Source of the DNA: Planctomycetota bacterium
GTDB lineage: Bacteria > Planctomycetota > Phycisphaerae > Tepidisphaerales > Tepidisphaeraceae
Direction of reading: 5' to 3'
Assembly: GCA_029777755.1 (NCBI GenBank)
Contig: JAKORQ010000344.1
Location: 1-18,967, forward strand
DNA: 18,967 nt
The notes beneath the pieces were generated by a model. It saw only the letters and a program-made list of their open reading frames with translations, was not told where the DNA came from and did not search any database. The translations under genes were made by a program, and so were the position numbers. Position 1 is the stretch's first letter. The number at the start of each line of letters is the position of its first letter. Below are positions 1-7,806 of the stretch, in pieces.

Positions 1-1021
1 CATGGAGCGCGGCGACATCCTGGGGCATGAGTTCATGGGGGAGGTCGTGGAGGTTGGCGGAGCGATCACCAACCTGAAGATTGGCGATCGCGTGGTGGTA
101 CCTTTCACCATCTCCTGCGGCGGCTGCTTCTTCTGCCAGAAGCAGCTTTACTCGCTGTGCGACAACTCCAACCCGAACTCGTACATGGCCGAGACGCTGA
201 TGGGATACTCGCCGGCCGGGCTGTTCGGATATACCCACATGCTCGGTGGCTACGCCGGCGGCCAGGCGCAGTATGCCCGTGTACCGTACGCCGATGTGAG
301 CGTACTGAAGATCCCCGAGGGGCTGTCCGATGAGAAGGTGCTGTTCCTCTCCGACATCTTTCCCACGGGATACATGGCCGCCGAGAACGCCCAGATCGAG
401 TCGGGAGACACCGTGGCCATCTGGGGTTGCGGGCCGGTCGGTCAGTTTGCCATTGCCTCGGCCATCATGCTGGGCGCCGCCCAGGTGATCGCCATCGACT
501 CCAATCCCGAGCGTCTGCAAATGGCCGCTGCCCAGGGCGTTACCACACTCAACTACAACGACGAGTACATCTACGACAAGCTCAAGGACCTGACCGCCGG
601 GCGCGGGCCGGACCGCTGCATTGATGCGGTCGGCCTGGAGGCGCACGGCACAACCCTGGACGCCATCATCGATCGCGTGAAGACGCAGACCTACCTCGGC
701 ACCGATCGCCCGCACGTGCTGCGGCAGATCATCCACTGCTGCCGCAAGGGAGGAACCGTGTCACTAGCGGGCGTGTATGGTGGGCTGCTGGACAAGATCC
801 CCATGGGAGCGGCCTTCAACAAGGGCCTTACCTTCCGCATGGGACAGACCCACGTGCAGCGCTACATGAAGCCGCTTCTGGGGAGGATCGAAGCCGGTGA
901 GATCGATCCATCGTTCGTGATAACGCACCGCTTCCCGCTCACGCAGGCGCCACGCGCATACGAGATGTTCAAGTACAAGCAGGACGGCTGCGTGAAGGTG
1001 GTGCTGGACCCGAACGCCTGA
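1..1021 (+). CDS. Zinc-dependent alcohol dehydrogenase (MDR family), 5'-truncated
   Basis: This is a medium-chain zinc-dependent dehydrogenase, an NAD(P)-linked cytoplasmic alcohol or aldehyde oxidoreductase. The reading frame is open from the first bases, and the visible part is 339 residues. It begins just before the GHExxG zinc signature (G8-H9-E10), so roughly 60 N-terminal residues, including the first catalytic Cys, lie outside the window. The structural zinc lobe is present as CGGCFFC (C39, C42, C45) plus C53. The Rossmann dinucleotide motif GCGPVG lies near residues 140-146. The architecture, with an insertion before the conserved HCCRKGG stretch, resembles glutathione-independent formaldehyde dehydrogenase/FdhA-like members. 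The substrate cannot be read from the sequence. It ends 4 nt from the convergent methyltransferase, with no terminator hairpin seen between them. Confidence 0.9.
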   Translation, partial: MERGDILGHEFMGEVVEVGGAITNLKIGDRVVVPFTISCGGCFFCQKQLYSLCDNSNPNSYMAETLMGYSPAGLFGYTHMLGGYAGGQAQYARVPYADVSVLKIPEGLSDEKVLFLSDIFPTGYMAAENAQIESGDTVAIWGCGPVGQFAIASAIMLGAAQVIAIDSNPERLQMAAAQGVTTLNYNDEYIYDKLKDLTAGRGPDRCIDAVGLEAHGTTLDAIIDRVKTQTYLGTDRPHVLRQIIHCCRKGGTVSLAGVYGGLLDKIPMGAAFNKGLTFRMGQTHVQRYMKPLLGRIEAGEIDPSFVITHRFPLTQAPRAYEMFKYKQDGCVKVVLDPNA

Positions 1022-1025
1022 ACGA

Positions 1026-2072
1026 TCAGCGAGAGACGCGCTTGCGGCCGAAGGCGTCGGTGTCGGTAAAGAGGCGCGACTCGCGCTCGGCCGCCGCCGC
1101 TTCCTCGGCGAGCTTCACCAACTCCTGCGCGGAGCCCTCGGGGATGGTTGCCTGCGCCTTCTTTGCCTCCATTGCCTCGCGCGTGGCCGCCAGTCGCTTG
1201 CGCGCGTGTGCCACATACTGCGGGGATTGGTCGATGCCCACATAGCGCCGGCCAAGCAGCATGGCCGCCACGGCAGTCGTGCCCGAGCCGTTGAACGGAT
1301 CGAGCACCACATCACCCGGGTTTGACGATGCAAGCACGATGCGGTTCAGCACGGCAATCGGCATCTGGCAGCCATGCCAGCCCTCACGCTCCTTGAAGGT
1401 GCCACAGACGCGCGAGGCATACCAGGTATCGCTGCCGGGATCAAAGTACGGCTCAGGCGTCTCCTGCGGGCGGAGATACCAGGTGTCGTCGGGCACCTTG
1501 CCCTTGGAGTTGGCACGCTTGTCGTTGTAGACGAGCTGGCGTGCGGAAGCCACACGCACGGCATCGGCGTTGAAGGTGAAGTCCTTCTCGCTCTTGGTGA
1601 AATACAGGATATGCGTGTGGCTCCTGGCGAACTTGGTGCGGGTCTGCTGGCCGAAGGTGTAGTGCCAGATGATCCAGTTGCGCATGGTGAAGCCGATCTT
1701 GCGGCGAGCGATCACGCAGAGATCGGCCGCGTAGTCATCCCCGATGGCAAGGTAGAATGACCCGTCCGGCTTGAGCGCACGGTGGATAGCCCGCATCCAG
1801 TCCTCGGAGAACTTCAGGTAGTCCTCGGTCTTCAGCCGGTCATCGTAGCCGTGGTACAGGTAGCCGATGTTGAACGGCGGATCGGCAAAGACCAGGTCAG
1901 CCCAGCCTTCGGGGGCATCGTTCAGCGCCTTGATCGAATCAGCACAGACTACCTGGTCGAGAAGGACATTGCCCTTCTCGTCCAGCAGCGACCCGGGGTC
2001 GATCTTGTCGACAGCGATCTTCTCCAGCGCCTTCTCGTGATTTTCGATGCGGTCCTTCACGCTCGTGATCAC
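1026..2072 (-). CDS. Beta-class site-specific DNA methyltransferase (N4-cytosine or N6-adenine)
   Basis: This is a SAM-dependent DNA amino-methyltransferase. Counting from the chosen GTG start, the catalytic motif IV, ADPPFN, lies at about residues 63-68 and the SAM-binding motif I, DPFNGSGTT, at about 258-266. The order catalytic motif first, then SAM motif, defines the beta class, which includes CcrM and many type II enzymes. No restriction endonuclease is adjacent, so it may be an orphan enzyme; its target site is unknown. Start choice: the frame extends to a TTG at 2132, but no ATG lies near the N-terminus. The GTG at 2072 has GGAAAGG 9 nt upstream (rc of 2082-2088), and a -10-like TATATT at 2104-2099 would put the transcript start downstream of the TTG. 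The C-terminal 50 residues are a Glu/Ala/Arg-rich tail. It converges on the dehydrogenase. Confidence 0.88.
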   Translation of the reverse strand: MITSVKDRIENHEKALEKIAVDKIDPGSLLDEKGNVLLDQVVCADSIKALNDAPEGWADLVFADPPFNIGYLYHGYDDRLKTEDYLKFSEDWMRAIHRALKPDGSFYLAIGDDYAADLCVIARRKIGFTMRNWIIWHYTFGQQTRTKFARSHTHILYFTKSEKDFTFNADAVRVASARQLVYNDKRANSKGKVPDDTWYLRPQETPEPYFDPGSDTWYASRVCGTFKEREGWHGCQMPIAVLNRIVLASSNPGDVVLDPFNGSGTTAVAAMLLGRRYVGIDQSPQYVAHARKRLAATREAMEAKKAQATIPEGSAQELVKLAEEAAAAERESRLFTDTDAFGRKRVSR

Positions 2073-2098
2073 TTCCACCCGCCTTTCCAAGCACAGGT

Positions 2099-2126
2099 AA
2101 TATAGTGATTGAGCGCCCGAGCTAAA
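2099..2126 (-). promoter_or_regulatory. Putative promoter of the DNA methyltransferase gene
   Basis: Reading the minus strand there is TTTAGC (2126-2121), a 16-nt spacer and TATATT (2104-2099), which matches the sigma-70 -10 consensus at five of six positions. The -35 is weak. The predicted transcript start near 2092 fits the GTG start at 2072 and excludes the TTG at 2132. It suggests that the methyltransferase can be transcribed independently of the hydrolase gene upstream. Confidence 0.3.
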
Positions 2127-2157
2127 GCCCAAGCCAGCTTGTCGCCAGGTCAGTAAG

Positions 2158-5100
2158 CTAGTCTACAGGCCAAACCTCGATCACCATACGCTGGCGAAGC
2201 GGCACGTTGATCGCACCATCTTCGTCCATGGTGAGGATCTCACCGTTGACCGTCTGTGCCGAGTACTTCTTCCCATCCGTCAGCGGCAGGCGCAGCTTAG
2301 CCGGTATGCCGCTGATGTTGGCCGGGAGCATGAACTCAGGTTCCGGCTCAGAACCATCGGCGTTGAGGAAGCGCACCTCGTCGATCACCGTCCTGCCCTG
2401 GCAGCGGAAGGTGACCTGCACATCCTGCAGTCCCGGCGGCAGCAGTTCATCCAGGCGGACGTCGAACTCCCCGGCGCGGATCTCCTTCAGGATCACCTGC
2501 TCCTTGCCGGCGATGGTCATGAAGAAGTTCAGCGGCCGATCCGCCTCCGCGATCTTGATGCGCAGCAGCGGCGTGTTCGCTCGATCCACCTTGCCGTGGG
2601 CATAGAAGCCGATGTACTGCTTGTCCTCGGCGACAGTCAGCTCAACCAGACCCTTTGTGGCCTTCGCCCGCCCATTGAAGTACGTCCAGCCGGCCAGATC
2701 ATCAAAGGTCCAGGACGGCGTACGCACCTTGGTGGGCTGAAGATCCAGATTGCTGGAAGTGTTGACCACCACGGTAAAGCTGCCGTCTTCGTGTGCCGAC
2801 GCAACGGCATAGATACCGGTGAGCGGATCTCCGTACTCGTTCGCCAGTGAGAGCGAGCACCAGCGACCATCGCGCCCCGATAGACGCATGTAATCTTCCA
2901 TCACGTGGTATCCGGGACGCGGCCGGCCAGCCCGGTCAAACAGGCCAAAATGGTGATCATCGCCGCCACAGTGGAACACTACGATCTTGCACGCACCGGA
3001 TGCCGTCAGGCGGCCCATGGCCACATCCAGCATCCATGCCTGCACATCCTCATCCAGCACCGGCGGCGCCCTGAACCACTCGCTGTTCTTGAAGGGGAAC
3101 CCGCTTTCGTTGCAGTAGATCTCCTTCGTGATCCCCATCGACATGAGCAGGCCTTCAAACTGACCGTATACCATGTCCCATGCGGGGCTGCGGCCGGCAT
3201 ACGGATGGATTGAGAGCAGGTCGGATGCCTCAAATACACCGCCGGCGGCAAGCGTCTGGACAAAGTCGTCATTCACGCCGGCCATGCCCGCGAGGATGAT
3301 CATGGCGGTCGGATCGTTCTTGCGGATCACCGGCACGACAGTGTTGAAGAACTGGACGTACTCCTCGGCAGTGCCGCGCCAGAATTGCTTGATGTTCGGC
3401 TCATTCCAGATCTCGTAGGCATCGATGCGATCGCCATGGCGCTCGATGATCTCCTCTACCAGCTTCGCGTACTTCACCGGGTCCGGCGGCACCACGTGCG
3501 GCCGGCCGGCCTTGCGGGCTTCCTCGAGCCGCTCCGGTGAGATGGCGGCCCACGGAGGCGTTCCCTCGAGGATAAGCTCGATACGGGGGTTCATGTCCAT
3601 GCTGGACTTGAGGATCCGCTCAGAGCGCTCCCAGCGATCCGGCTTGCCCGGCTCGCCGACGAACTGAGTACGCATGCCCGCACGCAGGCGGTCCCAGCGC
3701 TGGCTTATCTCCACCGGGATCGGCACCTTGCCGCCCTCATAGGAGTGGCCCTGGTTGGCATTCAGACCTATCTGCCACTTGCGCTGCGGACCATCGGGCA
3801 CCTCCACCTGGATGGCGTCAATGTAGAAAGGTTCCTTGCCCGGGTTGGCCAGTTCCAGCACACCGGCCGGCTGCCGACCAATCAGGACGATACGGGTGAT
3901 CTCCGCCGGCACCCCTGCCAGTGAGGGAGCGTCGTAATTTCCTATGCCGCTGGCGTCGAGATAGCTCAGACGCTCGCTATGGTACTGCTTACCTCCGGCC
4001 GACAGTTGCAGGATCCCCCCCGATTTGTCATAGGCGATGCGCATCCGCACCTGTGTGGTCGCATCGGTAAGCTCCGGGACCGGCAGCTTAACAGTCTCGC
4101 CGGGAAGAACCACGCGGGCGAGCGGCGACTGGGCGCTGGGACGCTCAGGCAAGTCCAGGCTCGAGCCATTGAATCGGCCCCACCGCACGATGGAGCGAAC
4201 ATGCGGCGGATCGATATCCGCGCGTCCCGGGCGAAACGCCAGCGGCGGCGGGCCGGCCATGTCCACAGGCAACTGAATCTCATCCTCCGCGCCCGGTGTT
4301 ACCTTGCCCGACTTCAGGTCACCGGCAAGGCGAGCCATCGCCACCACCGTCTCGCGGGCGGCCGACCATAGCTGCGGGTTGTTCCCCTCCGTAAAGACTC
4401 GGCCGATGCAGATGATCGCCCTTCTCCCGTCGCGCTCCGCCAGGTAGATCTGCGGCGGAGCGTCCTTGCCGTCGATACGCAGCGAACGGATCAGGGGATA
4501 GATCTTGCCCCGCTGCTTCTCGTCCTTGTGCTGCGCTACCCAGAGGCTGGGCAGCCGATGATCCTCGATGTCGGCCACGCCGGGCAGGTACTTCTTGAAC
4601 AGCGGCGTGATGCGATGATGGAAGCCGAGGTTGTGCCGCGTGGTGTCGTAGTGGTACACCAGTCCAAAGTGCGCCAGGAGTTCGTTGGTTTGCCAGGCGA
4701 ACGTCGGGGTCTTGGGCGACATCGTCCAGGAACCATCCGGCTCTTTTGCTATGCCGATCAGGAACGGGACAGTCGCATCAAAGGCGACCACCACGCCGCC
4801 ATCTTCAGTGAACTTCTTCAGGTTGGCGAAGGTATCGCGCGGCACGGCCTCGCCGGCGAGAACAAACACATCGTACTGGCTGGCGCTGAAGGCCACGGGA
4901 TCAGCGACCTGCTCCGCGGTCACGCGTGAGACAGTGATCCCATCGGTCTCCAGCCAACCCGCCACGCGATCGTGTGCCGCTGGATCGAGGCGGAAGCGAA
5001 TCTCCGAGGTTCCTTTCTGCGGATCCCATACCGCAACCCGCGTCTGCGCCAGGAGAGACGTCGCAAATGCCATCAACAACACCAGTAGCACACTTCGCAT
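2158..5100 (-). CDS. Large secreted clan GH-A type glycoside hydrolase, multidomain
   Basis: This is a predicted exported glycosidase of about 980 residues that should act on oligo- or polysaccharides outside the cytoplasm. Start: the frame reaches a GTG at 5142, but the ATG at 5100 has GGAG 10 nt upstream and opens directly on a clean signal peptide (MRSVLLVLLMAFATSLLAQ). Residues about 20-270 form an N-terminal alpha/beta region containing a FTEDGGVVVAFD stretch, reminiscent of glutamine-amidotransferase-like/DUF4350-type folds. A beta-rich region follows at about 320-435. The (beta/alpha)8 catalytic module spans about 445-740, with IWNEP (acid/base Glu about 567) and CNESG (nucleophile Glu about 665), the two-glutamate arrangement of retaining clan GH-A families such as GH5 and GH39. 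The rest is C-terminal beta-sandwich. The family assignment within the clan is unsure. It is the last gene of the LacI-pseudopilin/PEP-CTERM gene row. Confidence 0.8.
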   Translation of the reverse strand: MRSVLLVLLMAFATSLLAQTRVAVWDPQKGTSEIRFRLDPAAHDRVAGWLETDGITVSRVTAEQVADPVAFSASQYDVFVLAGEAVPRDTFANLKKFTEDGGVVVAFDATVPFLIGIAKEPDGSWTMSPKTPTFAWQTNELLAHFGLVYHYDTTRHNLGFHHRITPLFKKYLPGVADIEDHRLPSLWVAQHKDEKQRGKIYPLIRSLRIDGKDAPPQIYLAERDGRRAIICIGRVFTEGNNPQLWSAARETVVAMARLAGDLKSGKVTPGAEDEIQLPVDMAGPPPLAFRPGRADIDPPHVRSIVRWGRFNGSSLDLPERPSAQSPLARVVLPGETVKLPVPELTDATTQVRMRIAYDKSGGILQLSAGGKQYHSERLSYLDASGIGNYDAPSLAGVPAEITRIVLIGRQPAGVLELANPGKEPFYIDAIQVEVPDGPQRKWQIGLNANQGHSYEGGKVPIPVEISQRWDRLRAGMRTQFVGEPGKPDRWERSERILKSSMDMNPRIELILEGTPPWAAISPERLEEARKAGRPHVVPPDPVKYAKLVEEIIERHGDRIDAYEIWNEPNIKQFWRGTAEEYVQFFNTVVPVIRKNDPTAMIILAGMAGVNDDFVQTLAAGGVFEASDLLSIHPYAGRSPAWDMVYGQFEGLLMSMGITKEIYCNESGFPFKNSEWFRAPPVLDEDVQAWMLDVAMGRLTASGACKIVVFHCGGDDHHFGLFDRAGRPRPGYHVMEDYMRLSGRDGRWCSLSLANEYGDPLTGIYAVASAHEDGSFTVVVNTSSNLDLQPTKVRTPSWTFDDLAGWTYFNGRAKATKGLVELTVAEDKQYIGFYAHGKVDRANTPLLRIKIAEADRPLNFFMTIAGKEQVILKEIRAGEFDVRLDELLPPGLQDVQVTFRCQGRTVIDEVRFLNADGSEPEPEFMLPANISGIPAKLRLPLTDGKKYSAQTVNGEILTMDEDGAINVPLRQRMVIEVWPVD

Positions 5101-5192
5101 GACCCATTTACTCCAATACAAGAGCTTTCCCCAGGCTTTCACCTGAGGTTCGCCTTACTTCCTTTGTCACAACTTCCCTGGGTATGCCCCAA

Positions 5193-5927
5193 TCAGGCCG
5201 AGCGGCGCCGCAGCGTCAACAGACCGCTCAAGCCAACGAGTCCCAACATGGCCGGCTCGGGCACGAGGCTGACGTTGTCTATGTAGTAGCTTCCCATCTT
5301 CGAGGAGTTATTGGCGCCCTGGAAGCGCAGGAACAGGTTGTCGATCGCATCGGCGGTATTGTTGTTGCGGAAGTTGCCGCTGAACACATCGCCACCGACA
5401 GATACCGACCAGGTATCGGTCTCGGCATCGGCCGTGATGCTGATCGGGATCTGCGTATCGAGATCAAAGTTGCCGATCACCTGCGCCGGTGTGGTCCCGA
5501 ACGTTGCCTTGATCTCGCGCACGTTGGTAGCGCTCTGGGAGATGTTCAGGCGAGCCAGCTCGGTGGTGCCGGCTCGAAGCATCACCGAGAACTCCGTGGC
5601 CGTGGAATCAGGAATGCTGCCAACCCACAGGTCCAGGGAGGCGATCACCTTCGTCTGCCCATCAAACTCATATCGCGCGGCGAGGTTGGTCCCCAGTATG
5701 CTTTCCGAGTCAACCATGGCCAGCGACTTGTCACCCACCTTGTTGGTGGTGTCTGAAGTCACCCTGATGGTAAGATTGGGGGCGTTGACGCCGTCATACG
5801 TCCAGCCGGGAACGCTGGTCGCGCCGTTCTCGTACGACTCGAAGTCCTCGAAATAGTTCAGCGGCGCAGCGTAAGCCGTAGCCGCCAGAGATGCCGCAGC
5901 AGCGGTAAGCAACACACGCATCTTCAT
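5193..5927 (-). CDS. PEP-CTERM sorting domain protein, secreted
   Basis: This is a 244-residue exported protein with a signal peptide (residues 1 to about 20, ending AYAA) and a C-terminal PEP-CTERM tail. The tail consists of VPEP at 222-225, a hydrophobic stretch and a final RRRSA. PEP-CTERM tails are recognised by exosortase, which processes surface or exopolysaccharide-associated proteins. No exosortase gene lies in this window. The central part (FEDFESY onwards, ending in YIDNVSL just before the tail) looks like a beta-sandwich of the LamG/carbohydrate-binding kind; its ligand is unknown. Translation starts at 5927 with GGAGGA (5935-5940) 7 nt upstream. It lies 30 nt after the LacI-pseudopilin gene and 92 nt before the hydrolase start, so the three are probably co-transcribed. 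Confidence 0.88.
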   Translation of the reverse strand: MKMRVLLTAAAASLAATAYAAPLNYFEDFESYENGATSVPGWTYDGVNAPNLTIRVTSDTTNKVGDKSLAMVDSESILGTNLAARYEFDGQTKVIASLDLWVGSIPDSTATEFSVMLRAGTTELARLNISQSATNVREIKATFGTTPAQVIGNFDLDTQIPISITADAETDTWSVSVGGDVFSGNFRNNNTADAIDNLFLRFQGANNSSKMGSYYIDNVSLVPEPAMLGLVGLSGLLTLRRRSA

Positions 5928-5957
5928 ATATGGGTCCTCCTGTAAAGTTCATCCGGC

Positions 5958-7688
5958 TCAACGGAGCCGGAAGTCATAGTTTCGTTGATTCGCAGTTTCA
6001 GCCTTGGAGATCGAGTCGCAGTGCCCGTCGAAGAAAACCACGTTGGCCTTGGCGTTGTTGTCGCGCGGGTGATCTCCTGAGCCGTGCCTTCTCAAGGGCA
6101 TGTATGTTCCGCTATGCGTGATGATCGGAGCCCAGTCCAGCTCTGTCTTGTCGGCATAGAGATAGATCTCCGTCGGCCGCATGATCTGGGTGATCTTCAC
6201 ATTGCTGGCATTGTCCGCGCCAAGGTCGATGCGCTGGTTCATGCCGTACTGGATCTGGTTCTGTAGTTCCTGGGGCAGCGCTGACGAGGGGCAGGCGTAC
6301 AGGCGCACTTTGTTCCAGTCGTAGTAGGCATTGTCAGTCGTCGTCAGGTATGGCGTGAGCTGCCGATGCCACTTCTCAATCCTTGTAGGCGGATTGGTTG
6401 ACGCATTGATGACGAACTCGGTATTGGCCCGCGGCAGCACGTTCTTCCATTCGTTGGCGTAGAACAAAGTGGCCGTGTAAAGCTGCTTCAGGTTGCTCAG
6501 GCACTGCACCGAGGTCGCCGCCCTGCGCGCCCGCGAGAGCGCCGGCAGCAGTATGGAGATCAGCAGCGCGACGATGCCGATAACCACCAGCAGCTCGACC
6601 AGCGTGAATCCCTTGCGCTTCTTCTCCGCAACGGTCGATTCTGCCGGCACGAGTACAGGCTCAAGGCGACGATGCGTCACCTCGCGCGACGGGTTTTCTA
6701 TCTGTTGCTCGAGCATGGCGAGCATCTCCTTGGCATACTCAAAAGGACGTGTATCGCAGGAGGTAAGCGGAATCGGGCAGAAACTGCTGGATGGGAGGCG
6801 GTAGCAGCCGCCGATGGCAATATCCTCCGGTATCCGCATACCCGCTGATTGCGCCGCCAGTACGGCGCCTGTTGCAATGACATCGTTGAAGCCGACGACG
6901 GCCGTCGGTCGAGGATCCAGCTCCATCGCCCGCGTAAACAGCTCGCGCCCCATCCCCAGTGCGTATTCAGGATTATGCTGATTGATGTACTCGGGAAGAT
7001 TGCCGCCCGAGCGCGTCGGCATCGACACGTACCTGAGCGAGATGCCTCGCGCCTGGCAAAGCACATCGGCAGCCTTCTTCATCAGCAGAGACAAGGCGCC
7101 GAACGGCTCAGCCACCGGGAACAATGCCGCGATATGCCTGTGCCCCAGGTCAGCCAGGTGCTCGAGAACGAGCGCAAAGCTCCTGATGCGCGGGTCGCCA
7201 ATGGCCGGGCCCAGTGCGTTCTCCGGCTCGGTATAGTAGTAGACGATAGGTATGCCGCGTTTTACGGCCTGCTGCAGCGGATGGTTCTCTGGATAGTTAT
7301 CCCAGGTTGGCCGAGTAGCCTTTATCAGGATGCCGTCCACCTGCGACTCGATCATGCGGCGAACGCCCGCCTCCTCCAGCCTTGGGTTGAACTGGTGCAG
7401 CGCGATCAGCAGCTCACGATTCTGCGCGTTCACCTGGGTGAGCAGATGCTGAACCACCTGCGTATAGGGCGAATAGACCACGTCAGTCAGCACCAGGCCG
7501 ATGGTGTTGGTGCGGCGTGCCCTCATCCCCCTTGCCAGGCGATTGGGAACATATCCCAGGCGCTCGGCCGCCTTGATCACCCGCTCGCGCGTAGCCTGGG
7601 AGATACGCCCTTTTCCGCTTAGCGCGTAGGCGACCGTTGAGTGATCGAGTTTGAGCTCGGCAGCGAGTTGTTTGAGAGTGACTGCCAT
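5958..7688 (-). CDS. LacI-family repressor fused in frame to a type IV pseudopilin domain
   Basis: From the ATG at 7688 this protein has 576 residues and two complete modules. Residues about 3-58 are a LacI helix-turn-helix and hinge (VTLKQLAAELKL, STVAYALSG, YVPNRLARGMR). Residues about 62-353 are a periplasmic-binding-protein-like effector domain ending in the usual VPAEST. Seven residues later comes KRKG|FTLVELLVV (Gly360-Phe361, Glu at +5), a canonical class III prepilin signal, then a hydrophobic helix to about 384 and a pseudopilin globular domain. The latter contains a Cys-containing SNLKQL/ACPSS region and a C-terminal RHGSGD...FFDGH motif (His535, DGH 554-556), the form common in PVC bacteria. 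No stop or ATG lies at the junction; a GTG 13 codons before Gly-Phe has no good ribosome site. An alternative start is TTG 7706, which has GGGG upstream. It is the first gene of the gene row with the PEP-CTERM protein and hydrolase. Confidence 0.88.
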   Translation of the reverse strand: MAVTLKQLAAELKLDHSTVAYALSGKGRISQATRERVIKAAERLGYVPNRLARGMRARRTNTIGLVLTDVVYSPYTQVVQHLLTQVNAQNRELLIALHQFNPRLEEAGVRRMIESQVDGILIKATRPTWDNYPENHPLQQAVKRGIPIVYYYTEPENALGPAIGDPRIRSFALVLEHLADLGHRHIAALFPVAEPFGALSLLMKKAADVLCQARGISLRYVSMPTRSGGNLPEYINQHNPEYALGMGRELFTRAMELDPRPTAVVGFNDVIATGAVLAAQSAGMRIPEDIAIGGCYRLPSSSFCPIPLTSCDTRPFEYAKEMLAMLEQQIENPSREVTHRRLEPVLVPAESTVAEKKRKGFTLVELLVVIGIVALLISILLPALSRARRAATSVQCLSNLKQLYTATLFYANEWKNVLPRANTEFVINASTNPPTRIEKWHRQLTPYLTTTDNAYYDWNKVRLYACPSSALPQELQNQIQYGMNQRIDLGADNASNVKITQIMRPTEIYLYADKTELDWAPIITHSGTYMPLRRHGSGDHPRDNNAKANVVFFDGHCDSISKAETANQRNYDFRLR

Positions 7689-7705
7689 GATCGAACGTTC
7701 GATCA
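7688..7705. promoter_or_regulatory. Perfect 18-bp palindrome, putative LacI-type operator
   Basis: The sequence tgatcgaacgttcgatca is an exact inverted repeat with a central CG (core AACGTT), the symmetry typical of LacI/GalR operators. It touches the start codon of the LacI-pseudopilin gene and overlaps the last base of a -10-like hexamer. This position suits autorepression by that protein. Binding is inferred; no second copy was noticed by eye in the window. Confidence 0.6.
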
Positions 7706-7733
7706 ATCTACCCCAAGCCTATGTCCAATGCAA
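7705..7733 (-). promoter_or_regulatory. Putative promoter of the LacI-pseudopilin gene row
   Basis: Reading the minus strand there is TTGCAT (7733-7728), a 17-nt spacer and TAGATT (7710-7705). Each hexamer matches the sigma-70 consensus only partly, but the spacing is ideal. The predicted start near 7698 falls inside the palindrome, so a bound repressor would block initiation. The leader would then be about 10 nt with no Shine-Dalgarno sequence, which favours ATG 7688 over TTG 7706. Confidence 0.35.
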
Positions 7734-7806
7734 TGTTTTCCGTGGGATTTGTCAGCCCGCGCCGGTGACTACTCAATGTCTCCCCGTTGCCGCATAATCG
7801 GCCCCC

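Noticed and set aside
5129..5148. Seven-bp stem (one G-T pair) upstream of the hydrolase as a terminator or attenuator
   Set aside because: It is short, has no T-run and overlaps the alternative GTG start; it is mentioned only as a possible modulator.
7689..7706. TTG start at 7706 for the LacI-pseudopilin gene
   Set aside because: GGGG precedes it by 4 nt, but LacI proteins start close to VTLK, and the proposed -10 overlaps this codon, so ATG 7688 was preferred.
7707..7806. TPP riboswitch ahead of thiE
   Set aside because: The gap is too short, and the conserved CTGAGA-type core was not found.
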